Of a stretch of 64,000 bases of DNA, positions 52,138 through 61,475 are shown piece by piece (positions within the stretch are counted from its first letter, which is position 1; every line of letters starts with the position of its first letter). The notes under the pieces were generated by a model. That model was not told the origin of the DNA. It worked only from the letters and a program-made list of their open reading frames with translations, and ran no database searches. The position numbers and the translations under genes were made by a program. Source of the DNA: MGIIa-L3 sp11892u (lineage in GTDB: Archaea > Thermoplasmatota > Poseidoniia > Poseidoniales > Poseidoniaceae); assembly GCA_965659685.1 (NCBI GenBank), contig CBFHXB010000012.1, positions 4,016 to 68,015 of the forward strand, in the 5' to 3' direction.

Positions 52138-53466
52138 GTGGCCGGTCAAAAGAAGCGCAGGGTCATCAAGACCGCGCATGAGATTCCTCGGCGGCGAAAG
52201 CGCGCCATCGAGGAGGCGTTGGCCGCCCACGAACCCACCAACAACCCGGACTGGGACCGCGGGGCAGAATGGGGGCCGCTTCGCTTCATGCGAAAACGGA
52301 TCGCTCCTGGCACCTTCAGAACGGTCCACGTGCCCTTGCTGAACGTCAGCATGGGCGACCAGTGGCCGATTCCTGTCACCGTGTTTCACGGCAGCAGGCC
52401 GGGTCCAACCATCAACATCCTCGGAGCGGTCCATGGCGACGAATTGACTGGACCAAGCGCGTGCACACACTTGCTTTCCACCAAGTTCACCGAACCTGGT
52501 GGCGTCCTCGACCCCGCCACGATGGCAGGAACGGTGCGAATCATTCCCGTGGTCAACCTTCCAGGGTTCCGTTCCAAATCCCGGTACCTCCCCGACGGAC
52601 GTGACCTGAACCGGAGTTTCCCCGGCTCAGCGACCTCAAACACCACGCGACGGGTGGCCCATCAGCTCTGGACCACGCTGATGGAGGATGCCGATGCCAT
52701 CATCGATTTTCACACGGCTGCGAAGGGCCGGTCCAACATGCCGCAACTTCGGGTCAACCTTGCTCACCCGGCGTCCTACATGTTGGCCAAAGCCTTCGGG
52801 GCAGAAGTTGTGCTCGATTCCGAACCGCCCCGTGGAAGCCTTCGGAGGGCCGCAAACGAGGAAGGCATTCCCTGCATCACCTACGAAGGCGGTGCAGCCG
52901 ACACGCTGCAACAATCTGCAGTCAAGGTCGCCTTTGAGGGTGCGCTGAACGTGCTCCGCTCGCTCAAGATGATCCCCGGGCGACCCGCTCGCCCTGCGTT
53001 CCGCTTGCTGGCTTCCGGTTCACGGTGGCTCCGGGCCAGCGAAGGCGGCCTCTTGGACGTCTTCGTTCGAGAGGGGACGATGATGCGCGAGGGTGAGGTG
53101 GTCGCCACGATTTCTGACCCAGGTTCACCCGGCATGTCCGTGGACATCGTCGCTCCAGTGGACGGCTTGATGATCTCCATCGCCACCAATCCATTCGTGA
53201 CCGCGGGAATGCCAGTTGGGCACTTCTTGCCGCTGAACAAGCACAGCGCCTTGGTCGGTCGACACGTGGACGGAGAAGGACGCCTGGAGATGGCGGCCGC
53301 AAAGGGTGACCCGATTTGGCGCGAAGAGCAAGACGTGGAGGAAGTCACCGTCGAGGAATCCTCCTCAGAGGAGGCCGAATGGGTGGCCGCGGTGTTCGAC
53401 CTTGAGCAAGAGGCCAAGGACGAGGCCGACGGTGACCCACTGGCCGATCAGGAAGTCGACGCGTAA
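52138..53466 (+). CDS. succinylglutamate desuccinylase/aspartoacylase family zinc hydrolase
   Basis: The family removes acyl groups from N-acyl amino acids. The 442-residue product has the zinc ligands H99 and E102 (GAVHGDELTG), DLNRSFPG (157-163), H192 in IIDFHTAA and a later ITYEGG. Residues about 345-415 form a barrel-sandwich domain (VFVREGTMMREGEVVATISD, DIVAPVDGLMI), as in biotinyl domains. The tail is strongly acidic. The GTG at 52138 with AAGGGG upstream is chosen since the longer frame is antisense to the thioesterase gene. The last 19 bases overlap the convergent gene. Confidence 0.82.
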   Translation: MAGQKKRRVIKTAHEIPRRRKRAIEEALAAHEPTNNPDWDRGAEWGPLRFMRKRIAPGTFRTVHVPLLNVSMGDQWPIPVTVFHGSRPGPTINILGAVHGDELTGPSACTHLLSTKFTEPGGVLDPATMAGTVRIIPVVNLPGFRSKSRYLPDGRDLNRSFPGSATSNTTRRVAHQLWTTLMEDADAIIDFHTAAKGRSNMPQLRVNLAHPASYMLAKAFGAEVVLDSEPPRGSLRRAANEEGIPCITYEGGAADTLQQSAVKVAFEGALNVLRSLKMIPGRPARPAFRLLASGSRWLRASEGGLLDVFVREGTMMREGEVVATISDPGSPGMSVDIVAPVDGLMISIATNPFVTAGMPVGHFLPLNKHSALVGRHVDGEGRLEMAAAKGDPIWREEQDVEEVTVEESSSEEAEWVAAVFDLEQEAKDEADGDPLADQEVDA

Positions 53467-54707
53467 TCGGCAATCGCCGCTTCGACCTCTTCGTCTTCCA
53501 TCAGACGACGTTGGGATTTTGCGACCTCGAAAAGATGAGCCACAAGCCCCTCTTCGGCTTCACGTCCACGTTGCTCAAGCCAGTGCACGATGTTCGAACG
53601 GCCGGCCATGTGGCCGATGCGGATGCGCTGCTGGAGACCAAAATCACCTGCCGGAACACCGCTATAGACACGGTCAGCAAGCCAATGGTCGCCCTTTCGC
53701 ATCGCTTTGATGACGGCCGAGGCGTGAACCCCGGTGCCGGTCTCGAAGGCGTCGTCACCAAACACCGGATAGTTGCGAGGAAGCGGAACACCGGTGTAGG
53801 CGTGGGCTTTGCGAACGTATTCACCCAAAAGGGTCAGGTCGTTGTCGATGGCTCCCATGAGTTTCAGATTGACCAGGGTCTGGTCCAGCGGTGCATTCCC
53901 GGAACGCTCACCGAGCCCAAGCGCAGTGCCGTGAATGACGTCGGCACCCGCTTGCACGGCGGCGAGGTTGTTGGCGACGCCAAGGCCCCGGTCTTGGTGG
54001 CCGTGCCAGTTGACCTCGATGTCCGAGCGTTGGAACCCGGCGTCCTTGATCACGTGCTCGTCAATGAAGCCAAGCAGGCTTCGAACGCCGTCTGGGGTCA
54101 CGTGCCCGCAGGTGTCACAAACGCAGAGCCGCCGAACGCCCAGCTCGAGTGCACGCTGGTAGACCTGAACGATGTCTTCCGGCTTGGAACGTGTGGTGTC
54201 CTCGGTGACGAACATGACGGGAATGTCTTGTTCAACGGCAAAACCCACGGCCCCTTCCATGGTGGAAAGGAGTTTTTCCATCGTCCAGTTTTCTGCGTAC
54301 ATGCGGATTGGGCTGGTGCCAAGGAAAGCCGAGGCTTGGATGTCCATCTCGTGCTTGGCTTGGAGGTCCACCAACGGCGCAATGTCAGACACCACGGTGC
54401 GCACTGCACAACCCGGTTGAATCTTGTAATCGTTCTCGCTGATGTGGCTCAGCATGGCATCGATGTGCTCGAGGTGAAAGGGGCCAGCTCCTGGCAGCCC
54501 GAGGTCCACCCTTTGCAATCCAAGACGCTCCATGTAGTCGAGCAGTTCCTTCTTCTGGTCGATGGACGGGTTCAGGGCAGAGGGGCTCTGCAATCCGTCG
54601 CGGAGGGTCTCGTCATCGAACCAAATCTCGTGAGGGTGACGGTTGGAATCGCGCGAAAACTCGCCGTCTGTGACGTTCCAGTCGTGGATGAGGGTCTTTT
54701 CGTCCAT
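53448..54707 (-). CDS. 2-isopropylmalate/homocitrate synthase family enzyme
   Basis: Members of this TIM-barrel family condense acetyl-CoA with 2-oxo acids. The 419-residue product has FDDETLRDGLQS (metal and substrate residues), GLPGAGPFHLEHID, the metal HxH motif in VNWHGHQDRGLGVANN, and HGTALGLGERSGNAPLDQTL. It lacks the C-terminal LeuA allosteric domain, so it could be a citramalate, homocitrate or unregulated isopropylmalate synthase. The ATG at 54707 follows a strong GGGAGGTGAAC ribosome site. Confidence 0.85.
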   Translation of the reverse strand: MDEKTLIHDWNVTDGEFSRDSNRHPHEIWFDDETLRDGLQSPSALNPSIDQKKELLDYMERLGLQRVDLGLPGAGPFHLEHIDAMLSHISENDYKIQPGCAVRTVVSDIAPLVDLQAKHEMDIQASAFLGTSPIRMYAENWTMEKLLSTMEGAVGFAVEQDIPVMFVTEDTTRSKPEDIVQVYQRALELGVRRLCVCDTCGHVTPDGVRSLLGFIDEHVIKDAGFQRSDIEVNWHGHQDRGLGVANNLAAVQAGADVIHGTALGLGERSGNAPLDQTLVNLKLMGAIDNDLTLLGEYVRKAHAYTGVPLPRNYPVFGDDAFETGTGVHASAVIKAMRKGDHWLADRVYSGVPAGDFGLQQRIRIGHMAGRSNIVHWLEQRGREAEEGLVAHLFEVAKSQRRLMEDEEVEAAIADYASTS

Positions 54708-54795
54708 GTGTTCACCTCCCGTCGACGACGTGCGACGCGGTGTTTCCGCCAACCCGCGGGAGGGTTTGAAGGCGTCGGATGAACCAGAGGCTCGC

Positions 54796-57498
54796 TCATT
54801 CCTCTTCGTCGTCGTCCACAAGCCCTGCTGGAAGGCGTGCAGCGAAGATGACGTGGTCCGCGTAACCGTTTTTCTTGCTGTTCCGAAGTTCGATCAGCCT
54901 CGTGCCCTTGGACACCCTGCCCTTCGTTTCCTTGGATTGATGGGCGGGCATGCGCATCATCATGCCTTTCTCCGTCAAGAGGAACAATTGGTCTGCGAGG
55001 TCGGCCACCTGCTGGACGACGACGATGCCATCGTCGTCGTCCAGATTCATGGTGCGCACGCCTTTCGTGCCACGGTTCGAGCGTCGGTATCCGTCACGCT
55101 CTTGCATGGGTTCCCCGTTGGCGTCCGTTTTTTGAACGCCTTGCTCATCAAGAAGGGGGTGCATTTCGCCGTCGCCCAAACGGCTGCGTTTCGCCATGCC
55201 GTTGCGCGTGATGGTCAAGATCGTGGTTTCATGTTCTGCCGCGACGACCATGCCAACGACATGATCGCCGTCGTTCAGTTTGATGCCGCCAACGCCCTGG
55301 CTGATGCGTCCCTGAACGCGAACGGTTTCGGAAACGGTGGTTTCACCCGTGTCTTTGTCCACCCTCTCCTTCTGTTCAGCAGGGTGGAACCGAACCGCCA
55401 TTGCACGTTCGGTGACCAACATCACGTGGTCCTCCGGCGTCAAAAGCCGGACGGACACCAAGCTGTCGGCCTCGGTGGCAAACTTCAGCGCAAACTTTCC
55501 GTTTCGGTTGATGCGAACGTATTCCTCCAATCTGCTTCGCTTGACCCGGCCATGTTTGGTGGCAAAGACGAGGTCAAGGTCGCCGGGCGATTCAATGGTG
55601 TCCTTGCTGATGGGCAGGATGCTGATGATGCTCTCTTCCTCACGAAGGCCTTCGAGCAAATTCTTGACGTGGCTACCACGCGCTTGCCGTGAACCGCGTG
55701 GCACTTCCCACGCCTTCAGACCGTACACGCGGCCTTGATCGGTGAAGATGAGCAAACGGTCCTTGCTGAAGCAGGTGATGATCTGCATCGGCGTGTCCTC
55801 GTGCTTGGTGGTCACGCCCTTGAGGCCCTTTCCACCTCGGTTCTGGACGCGGAAGTCGTCCACCGGCATGTGCCGAACGTAGCCGTCCTGCGAGAGGGTG
55901 ATGACGATGGCCCGCTCCTCGATGAGGTCTTCGCGGTCCATCGACAGGGGCATGGGGTCGATTTCGCTTCGTCGATCGTCTCCGTGGCGATCCACCAAGG
56001 CGTCAAGCTCGCCAAGCATGATGCTCAATCGACGCTCGCGCTTGGCAAGGATGTCCTCCAAATCGAGGATGGTTGCCTTCACATCAGCGTGCTCTTGTTC
56101 GACCTTTTCCACGTCGATTTGACTCAACTGGTACAGGCGTCGCTCGGCGATGGACTTGGCTTGTGCTTCTGAGAAGGAGAAGGCCGGGATGCCGGCGATG
56201 GTCTCCTCACCACGAAGGACGGTTTCGAAATGATCCCTGCTGCGGCTGGCCTTGCCTGCAGCGACGACGTCGTCGATCCGCTGTTGAGCGATCACCAGGC
56301 CCTCAAGGATGTGGGCCCTTGCCTGTGCCTTCTCAAGTTCGTGCGCTGCACGTCGCTCAATCACTTGCTCACGGTGCGCCACGTGAACGTGGAGCATGTG
56401 CGGGAGGGTCATGAGCACAGGACGCCCGTCGACGATGGCCATCATGTTCGCGCTGTAGGATTCTTGCAAGCGGCTTGAAGCGTACAATTGGTTGAGCACC
56501 GCATGAGGATCGGCGTTGGATTTGACCTCGATGACCACGCGAATGCCCTCCTTTGAGGACTCGTCACGGATGTCACGGATGCCGACCACGGCGTCTTTGG
56601 AGACCAAATCGGCGATGTGTTCGAGCATGGCTGCTTTCTTGACTTGATACGGAATCTCATGCACCACGATGGACGAGGAACGCCCGTCTTCCACGACTTC
56701 ACAACGTGAACGGACGTGGAAACGTCCCTTTCCGGTTCGGTACATGTCTTCGATGCCGTCGATGCCGTGGATCTTTGCCCCGGTGGGGAAATCCGGTCCG
56801 TTCACGTGCTCCATGTATTCTTGAATGCTGATGTTTGGACGCCCATCGGCGTCCACTTCTCCAGCAAGCACACGTTCAACGTGCAGGTGAATGGCGGAAG
56901 CCACCTCGGTCAAATTGTGAGGTGGGATGCGCGTTGCCATACCGACGGCGATGCCGTCGGAACCGTTCAGCAACAGGTTAGGCAGGCGCGAGGGCAAGAC
57001 GGTGGGTTCCTGTTCGCTGTCGTCGAAGTTTGGCTGGAAGGTCACGGTGTCCTTGCGAATGTCCTCGAGCATGTGCCCCGCAATGCGGTCAAGCCGGCTC
57101 TCGGTGTATCGCATGGCGGCGGGAGGGTCGCCGTCGATGCTGCCGAAGTTTCCTTGCCCGTCGACCAGCGGGTACCTCAGGGAGAAATCTTGGGCCATGC
57201 GGACCATGGTCTCGTAAATCGACGAGTCGCCGTGGGGGTGGTATTTCCCCATCACTTCACCCACGGAACGTGCTGACTTCGAGTACTTCTTGTCGTGCGT
57301 GTAACCGCCTTCGAACATCCCGTAAAGGACACGCCGATGCACAGGCTTCAGGCCGTCGCGAGCGTCTGGGAGGGCCCGGCCGATGATCACGGACATGGCG
57401 TAATTGATGTACGACGTCCGCATTTCCTCGGTGAGGCTTCGGTTTTCGAGCTGACCCATGGGGGCCGTGGGTTGGTCTTCCTCGTGCTCAGATGTCAA
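54796..57498 (-). CDS. gyrA: DNA gyrase subunit A (bacterial type)
   Basis: GyrA cuts and rejoins DNA during supercoiling. The 900-residue product has the conserved GRALPDARDGLKPVHRRVLY, the quinolone-region GKYHPHGD, and the active-site tyrosine Y131 in AAMRYTESRL. Six C-terminal beta-pinwheel blades begin with QNRGGKGLKG, a one-residue variant of the GyrA box that distinguishes gyrase from topoisomerase IV. The acidic tail DDDEEE ends the protein. It overlaps gyrB by 11 bases. Archaeal gyrase is known to derive from bacteria. Confidence 0.97.
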   Translation of the reverse strand: MTSEHEEDQPTAPMGQLENRSLTEEMRTSYINYAMSVIIGRALPDARDGLKPVHRRVLYGMFEGGYTHDKKYSKSARSVGEVMGKYHPHGDSSIYETMVRMAQDFSLRYPLVDGQGNFGSIDGDPPAAMRYTESRLDRIAGHMLEDIRKDTVTFQPNFDDSEQEPTVLPSRLPNLLLNGSDGIAVGMATRIPPHNLTEVASAIHLHVERVLAGEVDADGRPNISIQEYMEHVNGPDFPTGAKIHGIDGIEDMYRTGKGRFHVRSRCEVVEDGRSSSIVVHEIPYQVKKAAMLEHIADLVSKDAVVGIRDIRDESSKEGIRVVIEVKSNADPHAVLNQLYASSRLQESYSANMMAIVDGRPVLMTLPHMLHVHVAHREQVIERRAAHELEKAQARAHILEGLVIAQQRIDDVVAAGKASRSRDHFETVLRGEETIAGIPAFSFSEAQAKSIAERRLYQLSQIDVEKVEQEHADVKATILDLEDILAKRERRLSIMLGELDALVDRHGDDRRSEIDPMPLSMDREDLIEERAIVITLSQDGYVRHMPVDDFRVQNRGGKGLKGVTTKHEDTPMQIITCFSKDRLLIFTDQGRVYGLKAWEVPRGSRQARGSHVKNLLEGLREEESIISILPISKDTIESPGDLDLVFATKHGRVKRSRLEEYVRINRNGKFALKFATEADSLVSVRLLTPEDHVMLVTERAMAVRFHPAEQKERVDKDTGETTVSETVRVQGRISQGVGGIKLNDGDHVVGMVVAAEHETTILTITRNGMAKRSRLGDGEMHPLLDEQGVQKTDANGEPMQERDGYRRSNRGTKGVRTMNLDDDDGIVVVQQVADLADQLFLLTEKGMMMRMPAHQSKETKGRVSKGTRLIELRNSKKNGYADHVIFAARLPAGLVDDDEEE

Positions 57499-59440
57499 GG
57501 TTGGTCACCTCCTTTGCGTGGGTCTCAATGAAGGCGCGTCGATCGACGACGTCCTCCCCCATCAGGATCTCGAACAAGCGGTCTGCGGCCTCGGCATCGC
57601 CCACGGTGACCTTCAGCATGGTGCGCTGTTCTGGGTCCATGGTGGTCTCCCACAGTTGGTCTGGATTCATCTCACCGAGACCCTTGTAGCGCTGCACGCC
57701 GATTTTTGCGGTCTCTGAACCGCCGCGGAGTTCCTCGATGAAAACGTCCCGCTCCTCTTCGCTGAAGGCGTAGCGCGTCATGCGTCCTTTGGACACCTGA
57801 TACAGGGGCGGTTGCGCGATGAAGACGTGGCCCTCGGTGATGGCGCGCTTCATGAAGCGCCACAAGAAGGTCAACAGCAAGGTTCGGATGTGGGCTCCGT
57901 CCACGTCGGCGTCGGTCATGATGATGATGCGATGGTAGCGAAGCTTCTCTGGGTTGAACGAGCCCTCGTCCTCGGGGTCGTTGCCGACACCTGCGCCCAA
58001 GGCACGGACCATGGTCTGAATCTCGTTGTTTTGGAAGACCTTGGCGAGGTTTCGCTGTTGGCGTTCGACGTTCAGAATCTTTCCACGAAGGGGGAGGATG
58101 GCCTGGATGCGACGGTCGCGACCGGTCTTGGCCGATCCGCCTGCAGAATCGCCTTCGACAAGGTAGACTTCGCATTCCGTCGGGTCCCTGGACTGGCAGT
58201 CCGCCAACTTTCCAGGCAAGCCGCCGCCCTCGAGCACGCCCTTGCGGCGCGTCATGTCGCGAGCTTTCTTTGCCGCCTCTCTGGCGCGGGAGGCCAACAC
58301 GGCCTTCTCGACGATGCCTCGGGCGATGGAGGGGTTCTCCTCGAAGAATTCACCCAAGCGCTCGTAGACGATGGTCTCCACGATGCTCGTCACTTCGCTG
58401 CTCACGAGTTTGTCCTTGGTCTGAGAGGAAAACGAGGGATCCGGGTGCTTGACGGAAACGATGGCCGACAAACCCTCGCGGACGTCTTCGCCGGAGAGGC
58501 CGGTGAGGTTCTTCAGCAGGTTCCGTGATTTTGCGTAGGTGTTGACGGACTTCGTGAGGGCCCCTCGAAGGCCGGTCATGTGCGTCCCGCCATCCCGGTT
58601 GCGAATGATGTTGGTGTAGCACTGGATTTGTTCGCTGAACGCATCGGACCACTGCATGGCCAAATCGATGCTGACTTCCCCGAGCTCAATCTCGCGAGAT
58701 CCTTCGATGTGGATGACTTCGTCGTGGAGGACTTGCCTGCGATCGTTCAGGCGTTGAACGAATTGCTTGATGCCGCCCTCGTAATGGTGGTCGACGACGT
58801 GCGGCTCATCGCCGCGCTCGTCGATGAGTTGAATGTGAAGCCCAGCGTTCAGAAAGGCGGTCTCGCGGAAGCGGGTGTCGAGAATGTCGAAATCGAAGTC
58901 CACGATGTCGCTGAAGATGGTCAAATCCGGACGGAACCGGATGGTGGTTCCCGTGGTTTCGGTCTTCCCAACGACGTCGAGGGTGCTGGCCGGCTCTCCG
59001 CGCTCGTAGCGCTGTTGGTGCACGGCCCCGTCGCGTTCAATGGTCATCTCCAACCATGCAGAAACGGCGTTGACGGCAGACACACCGACGCCGTGCAAAC
59101 CGCCCGAGACCTTGTACGCGGCGTTGTCGAATTTCCCACCGGCGTGAAGCTTGGTCATGATGACCTCGGCGGCCGAAATGCCGAATTCGGCGTGCTCGTC
59201 GACGGGGATGCCGCGTCCGTAATCTTTCACGGAGACGCTCCCGTCGGCGTGCATGATGACATCGATGCGATCGTTCCGGTTGGCAAGGTGCTCGTCAACG
59301 GCGTTGTCGACAACTTCCCACACGCAATGGTGCAAGGCAGTCCCGTCGTGCGGATCGCCAAGGTACATTCCGGGGCGCATGCGCACCGCTTCGAGTCCTT
59401 CCAAAACCTGGATGCTGTCGGCCCTGTAATCGTCGCTCAT
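57488..59440 (-). CDS. gyrB: DNA gyrase subunit B (bacterial type)
   Basis: GyrB supplies ATPase energy to gyrase. The 650-residue product has the GHKL ATP site (WEVVDNAVDEHL, YGRGIPVDEH, SGGLHGVGVSAVNAVS), and the TOPRIM motifs EGDSAGGSAKTGRD and MTDADVDGAHIRTLL. It has the C-terminal QRYKGLGEMNPDQLWETTMD. Short length and lack of the E. coli-type insert match archaeal and Gram-positive gyrases. The ATG at 59440 has GGAGGGATGGAAC upstream. A stem-loop lies in its leader. Confidence 0.97.
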   Translation of the reverse strand: MSDDYRADSIQVLEGLEAVRMRPGMYLGDPHDGTALHHCVWEVVDNAVDEHLANRNDRIDVIMHADGSVSVKDYGRGIPVDEHAEFGISAAEVIMTKLHAGGKFDNAAYKVSGGLHGVGVSAVNAVSAWLEMTIERDGAVHQQRYERGEPASTLDVVGKTETTGTTIRFRPDLTIFSDIVDFDFDILDTRFRETAFLNAGLHIQLIDERGDEPHVVDHHYEGGIKQFVQRLNDRRQVLHDEVIHIEGSREIELGEVSIDLAMQWSDAFSEQIQCYTNIIRNRDGGTHMTGLRGALTKSVNTYAKSRNLLKNLTGLSGEDVREGLSAIVSVKHPDPSFSSQTKDKLVSSEVTSIVETIVYERLGEFFEENPSIARGIVEKAVLASRAREAAKKARDMTRRKGVLEGGGLPGKLADCQSRDPTECEVYLVEGDSAGGSAKTGRDRRIQAILPLRGKILNVERQQRNLAKVFQNNEIQTMVRALGAGVGNDPEDEGSFNPEKLRYHRIIIMTDADVDGAHIRTLLLTFLWRFMKRAITEGHVFIAQPPLYQVSKGRMTRYAFSEEERDVFIEELRGGSETAKIGVQRYKGLGEMNPDQLWETTMDPEQRTMLKVTVGDAEAADRLFEILMGEDVVDRRAFIETHAKEVTNLDI

Positions 59441-59479
59441 GTTCCATCCCTCCGAAGCCCGTGACGCGCGTTCCGTGTC

Positions 59480-59513
59480 CCGATTTCTGGGCCCACTGGG
59501 GGCTCGAAATCGG
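59480..59513. repeat. stem-loop in the gyrB upstream region
   Basis: CCGATTTC (59480-59487) is complementary to GAAATCGG (59506-59513), and inside them GCCC and GGGC can extend the stem. It lies 40-73 bases before the gyrB ATG and could be an RNA leader structure or a protein site. Confidence 0.5.
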
Positions 59514-59564
59514 TCAGGGTCTTCTACCGTTTTCAACCTATGACGACAGCACATAAGGCCATCG

Positions 59565-59605
59565 GAAAATGAGGGGCGGAAATGCTCCGCTGTCCACTGA
59601 TTTTC
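59565..59605. repeat. nested inverted repeat in the gyrB-aroD intergenic region
   Basis: GAAAAT (59565) pairs with ATTTTC (59600), and inside it GCGGA (59576) pairs with TCCGC (59586). Together with the stem-loop at 59480 it fills most of the 227-base divergent gap, the only gap this large in the window. Confidence 0.45.
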
Positions 59606-59637
59606 TGACGTGAGCATTGCTCCTTCTGGTCCGTGAG

Positions 59638-59646
59638 CGTTAAAGG
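59638..59646 (+). promoter_or_regulatory. TATA-like box for aroD
   Basis: CGTTAAAGG lies 22-30 bases before the aroD ATG at 59668. The distance fits a leaderless transcript. Confidence 0.4.
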
Positions 59647-59667
59647 GGGAGCCAAGGTCCACGCGCT

Positions 59668-60462
59668 ATGGCCGAACTCAGGGTGTGCGTCTCACTGGAA
59701 AGCACGACCGTTGACGAAATGGTCGATGAAGCCGCCCGCGCCAACCTTTCTGGCGCAGACTTGGTGGAAATTCGCTTCGACAGGCTGTGGCTGGACAAGC
59801 CCGAGCCAGAGATCGTCGAGGACGAGAATGGACGCACGCGCGAAGTGATGTCCTTGGAAAACACCTGGGCCGTCAACGACCTTGAGCATGTTGAAATCGA
59901 AGCCGCTCTCGACCGTCTGGTCGAAGGCATTCAGGCCGAGGCCATGTTCACCGTTCGAGCCTCGACCGCTGGCGGATTCTTCCCGGGCACCGAAGAGCAA
60001 CGACTCGCCGTGCTCGATGCGGCCCTCGACCGAGACCTCCAGTGGGTGGACTTGGAAGACAACATCGACGCAGAAACCCGAGAAAAATTGGCCAGCAAGG
60101 CCCGCGGCGCCAACATTAGCATCGTCGCAAGCCGCCATGAAACCAGCACCCCAAGCGCCGAGGACATCACCACGTGGATCAAGGACTCCACTGAGAAAGG
60201 CGACCTCGTCAAATTCTGTTCGATGATCTCCAACCCCTCGGATGCCCTCCAACTCGTGCAGGCGTCCATGGACCTGAAGGACGGCGACGTCAAGTTCAGC
60301 ATCATGGGCCTTGGCCCTGGCGGCGACTGGACACGCCTTCACGCCCCCGTGATGGGACAGAGCCTGGTCTATGCGACCATGCGCACCGAATACGCCCTCA
60401 AGGACGAAGGTCGAATCAACGTCCGCGACGTTCGTGACGCCTGGCAGTTGCTCGAGTACTGA
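59668..60462 (+). CDS. aroD: 3-dehydroquinate dehydratase, type I
   Basis: This shikimate-pathway enzyme dehydrates 3-dehydroquinate through a Schiff-base lysine. The 264-residue TIM-barrel product has VEIRFDRLW, TVRASTAGG (usually RxxxEGG), the catalytic histidine H157 in VASRHET, and the lysine K182 in LVKFCSM. The C-terminal FSIMGLGPGG loop follows. It belongs to the same pathway as aroA at 28600. Its stop is back-to-back with the stop of the next gene. Confidence 0.9.
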   Translation: MAELRVCVSLESTTVDEMVDEAARANLSGADLVEIRFDRLWLDKPEPEIVEDENGRTREVMSLENTWAVNDLEHVEIEAALDRLVEGIQAEAMFTVRASTAGGFFPGTEEQRLAVLDAALDRDLQWVDLEDNIDAETREKLASKARGANISIVASRHETSTPSAEDITTWIKDSTEKGDLVKFCSMISNPSDALQLVQASMDLKDGDVKFSIMGLGPGGDWTRLHAPVMGQSLVYATMRTEYALKDEGRINVRDVRDAWQLLEY

Positions 60463-61452
60463 TCACGCCTCGACGGTTTCAAGCCCGGCCATGGCGTAAC
60501 GTCGTTGAACGACGGCCGGCACGGCCACCATGCCACCGAGCATCACGACGAGCACGAGGGCAACGCTTGCTGGAGGCATGACAAAGGAACGGGGCGTGGC
60601 CACCGCCGCCACGTCAGCGTACACCGCAGATTCTGGAGGCATGGCGTCCTTTCCATGCCCATTGTCCCACGCGTCAACGACGAGGTAGAAATCCTCCCAA
60701 ACCTCGCCGTTGAACAGAGACCTGCTGACTTCCGCTTTGTCCAAGCTGAGGCTGAAGGACACTTCCTCAACGGCCTCGTACATGTGGACGTCACGGTACG
60801 TGGTCCATCCCATCGGATCGTAGCGCCTCAATTCGGGAGCCCGATCTGCAAGGAGTGTGTCAATGTCATCCCACAAAGTGTACGTGGTGTGGGCGCTGTT
60901 GTAGGCTTGCCTGTAGCGCTGGTATTGTGACGTGGTAAAGAGGTACACGTCTGCCTCGACCGGAAGGCGATTACCGTCCTCGTCAAGGTCGCCATAGAGC
61001 GTGACACAGAAGGTCATCCTGTGGTCAGCGGAGAGGTTGAAGCGATAGGCCCCGGCGCTGTCGTTTCCAACCGCCATCGTCGCGTACATCGACGTCTGCA
61101 GAGGAGCGAGCGGTTGAGGGTAGCGCCAGTTGACCATCCAGTCCTCTTCGGGGTACAGCGTGTCGTTCCGCTCGGTTTCACCGGTTTCTTCGTACTGTTG
61201 AGCACGTTCGTCTTTTTCCATGTACCAGTCATCGTAGTTGTTGTAGATGTTCCAGGGCACCAAACCTGTGCGTTCTACGGTCCGGTTCCAATCCGCTTCG
61301 ATCAAGTCCGTCCCGCACGCTTCGCTGGCAGGTGCCGCCGCCACTGGGACGGCCATGAAGGCCACAAGGCATGGCGCAAGGAAAAGCCAGAGGCCACAGA
61401 AGGCCCTCGTTGGCCGACCTCGAACCTCCTCCTGCATGGGCATGCCTCGCAC
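60463..61452 (-). CDS. signal-peptide protein with C-terminal membrane anchor, unknown family
   Basis: The 329-residue product has a signal peptide (LWLFLAPCLVAFMAVPVAAAP), an acidic outside domain rich in tyrosine and aspartate, and a C-terminal helix (VALVLVVMLGGMVAVPAVV) with a short basic tail. No enzyme motif is recognised. Cysteines are few (EACGTD, TFCVTL), perhaps forming a disulfide. It follows the PKD protein gene by 23 bases, so both are probably one surface operon. Confidence 0.55.
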   Translation of the reverse strand: MRGMPMQEEVRGRPTRAFCGLWLFLAPCLVAFMAVPVAAAPASEACGTDLIEADWNRTVERTGLVPWNIYNNYDDWYMEKDERAQQYEETGETERNDTLYPEEDWMVNWRYPQPLAPLQTSMYATMAVGNDSAGAYRFNLSADHRMTFCVTLYGDLDEDGNRLPVEADVYLFTTSQYQRYRQAYNSAHTTYTLWDDIDTLLADRAPELRRYDPMGWTTYRDVHMYEAVEEVSFSLSLDKAEVSRSLFNGEVWEDFYLVVDAWDNGHGKDAMPPESAVYADVAAVATPRSFVMPPASVALVLVVMLGGMVAVPAVVQRRYAMAGLETVEA

Positions 61453-61475
61453 GGGAAGCCATTGAACCTGACCGT

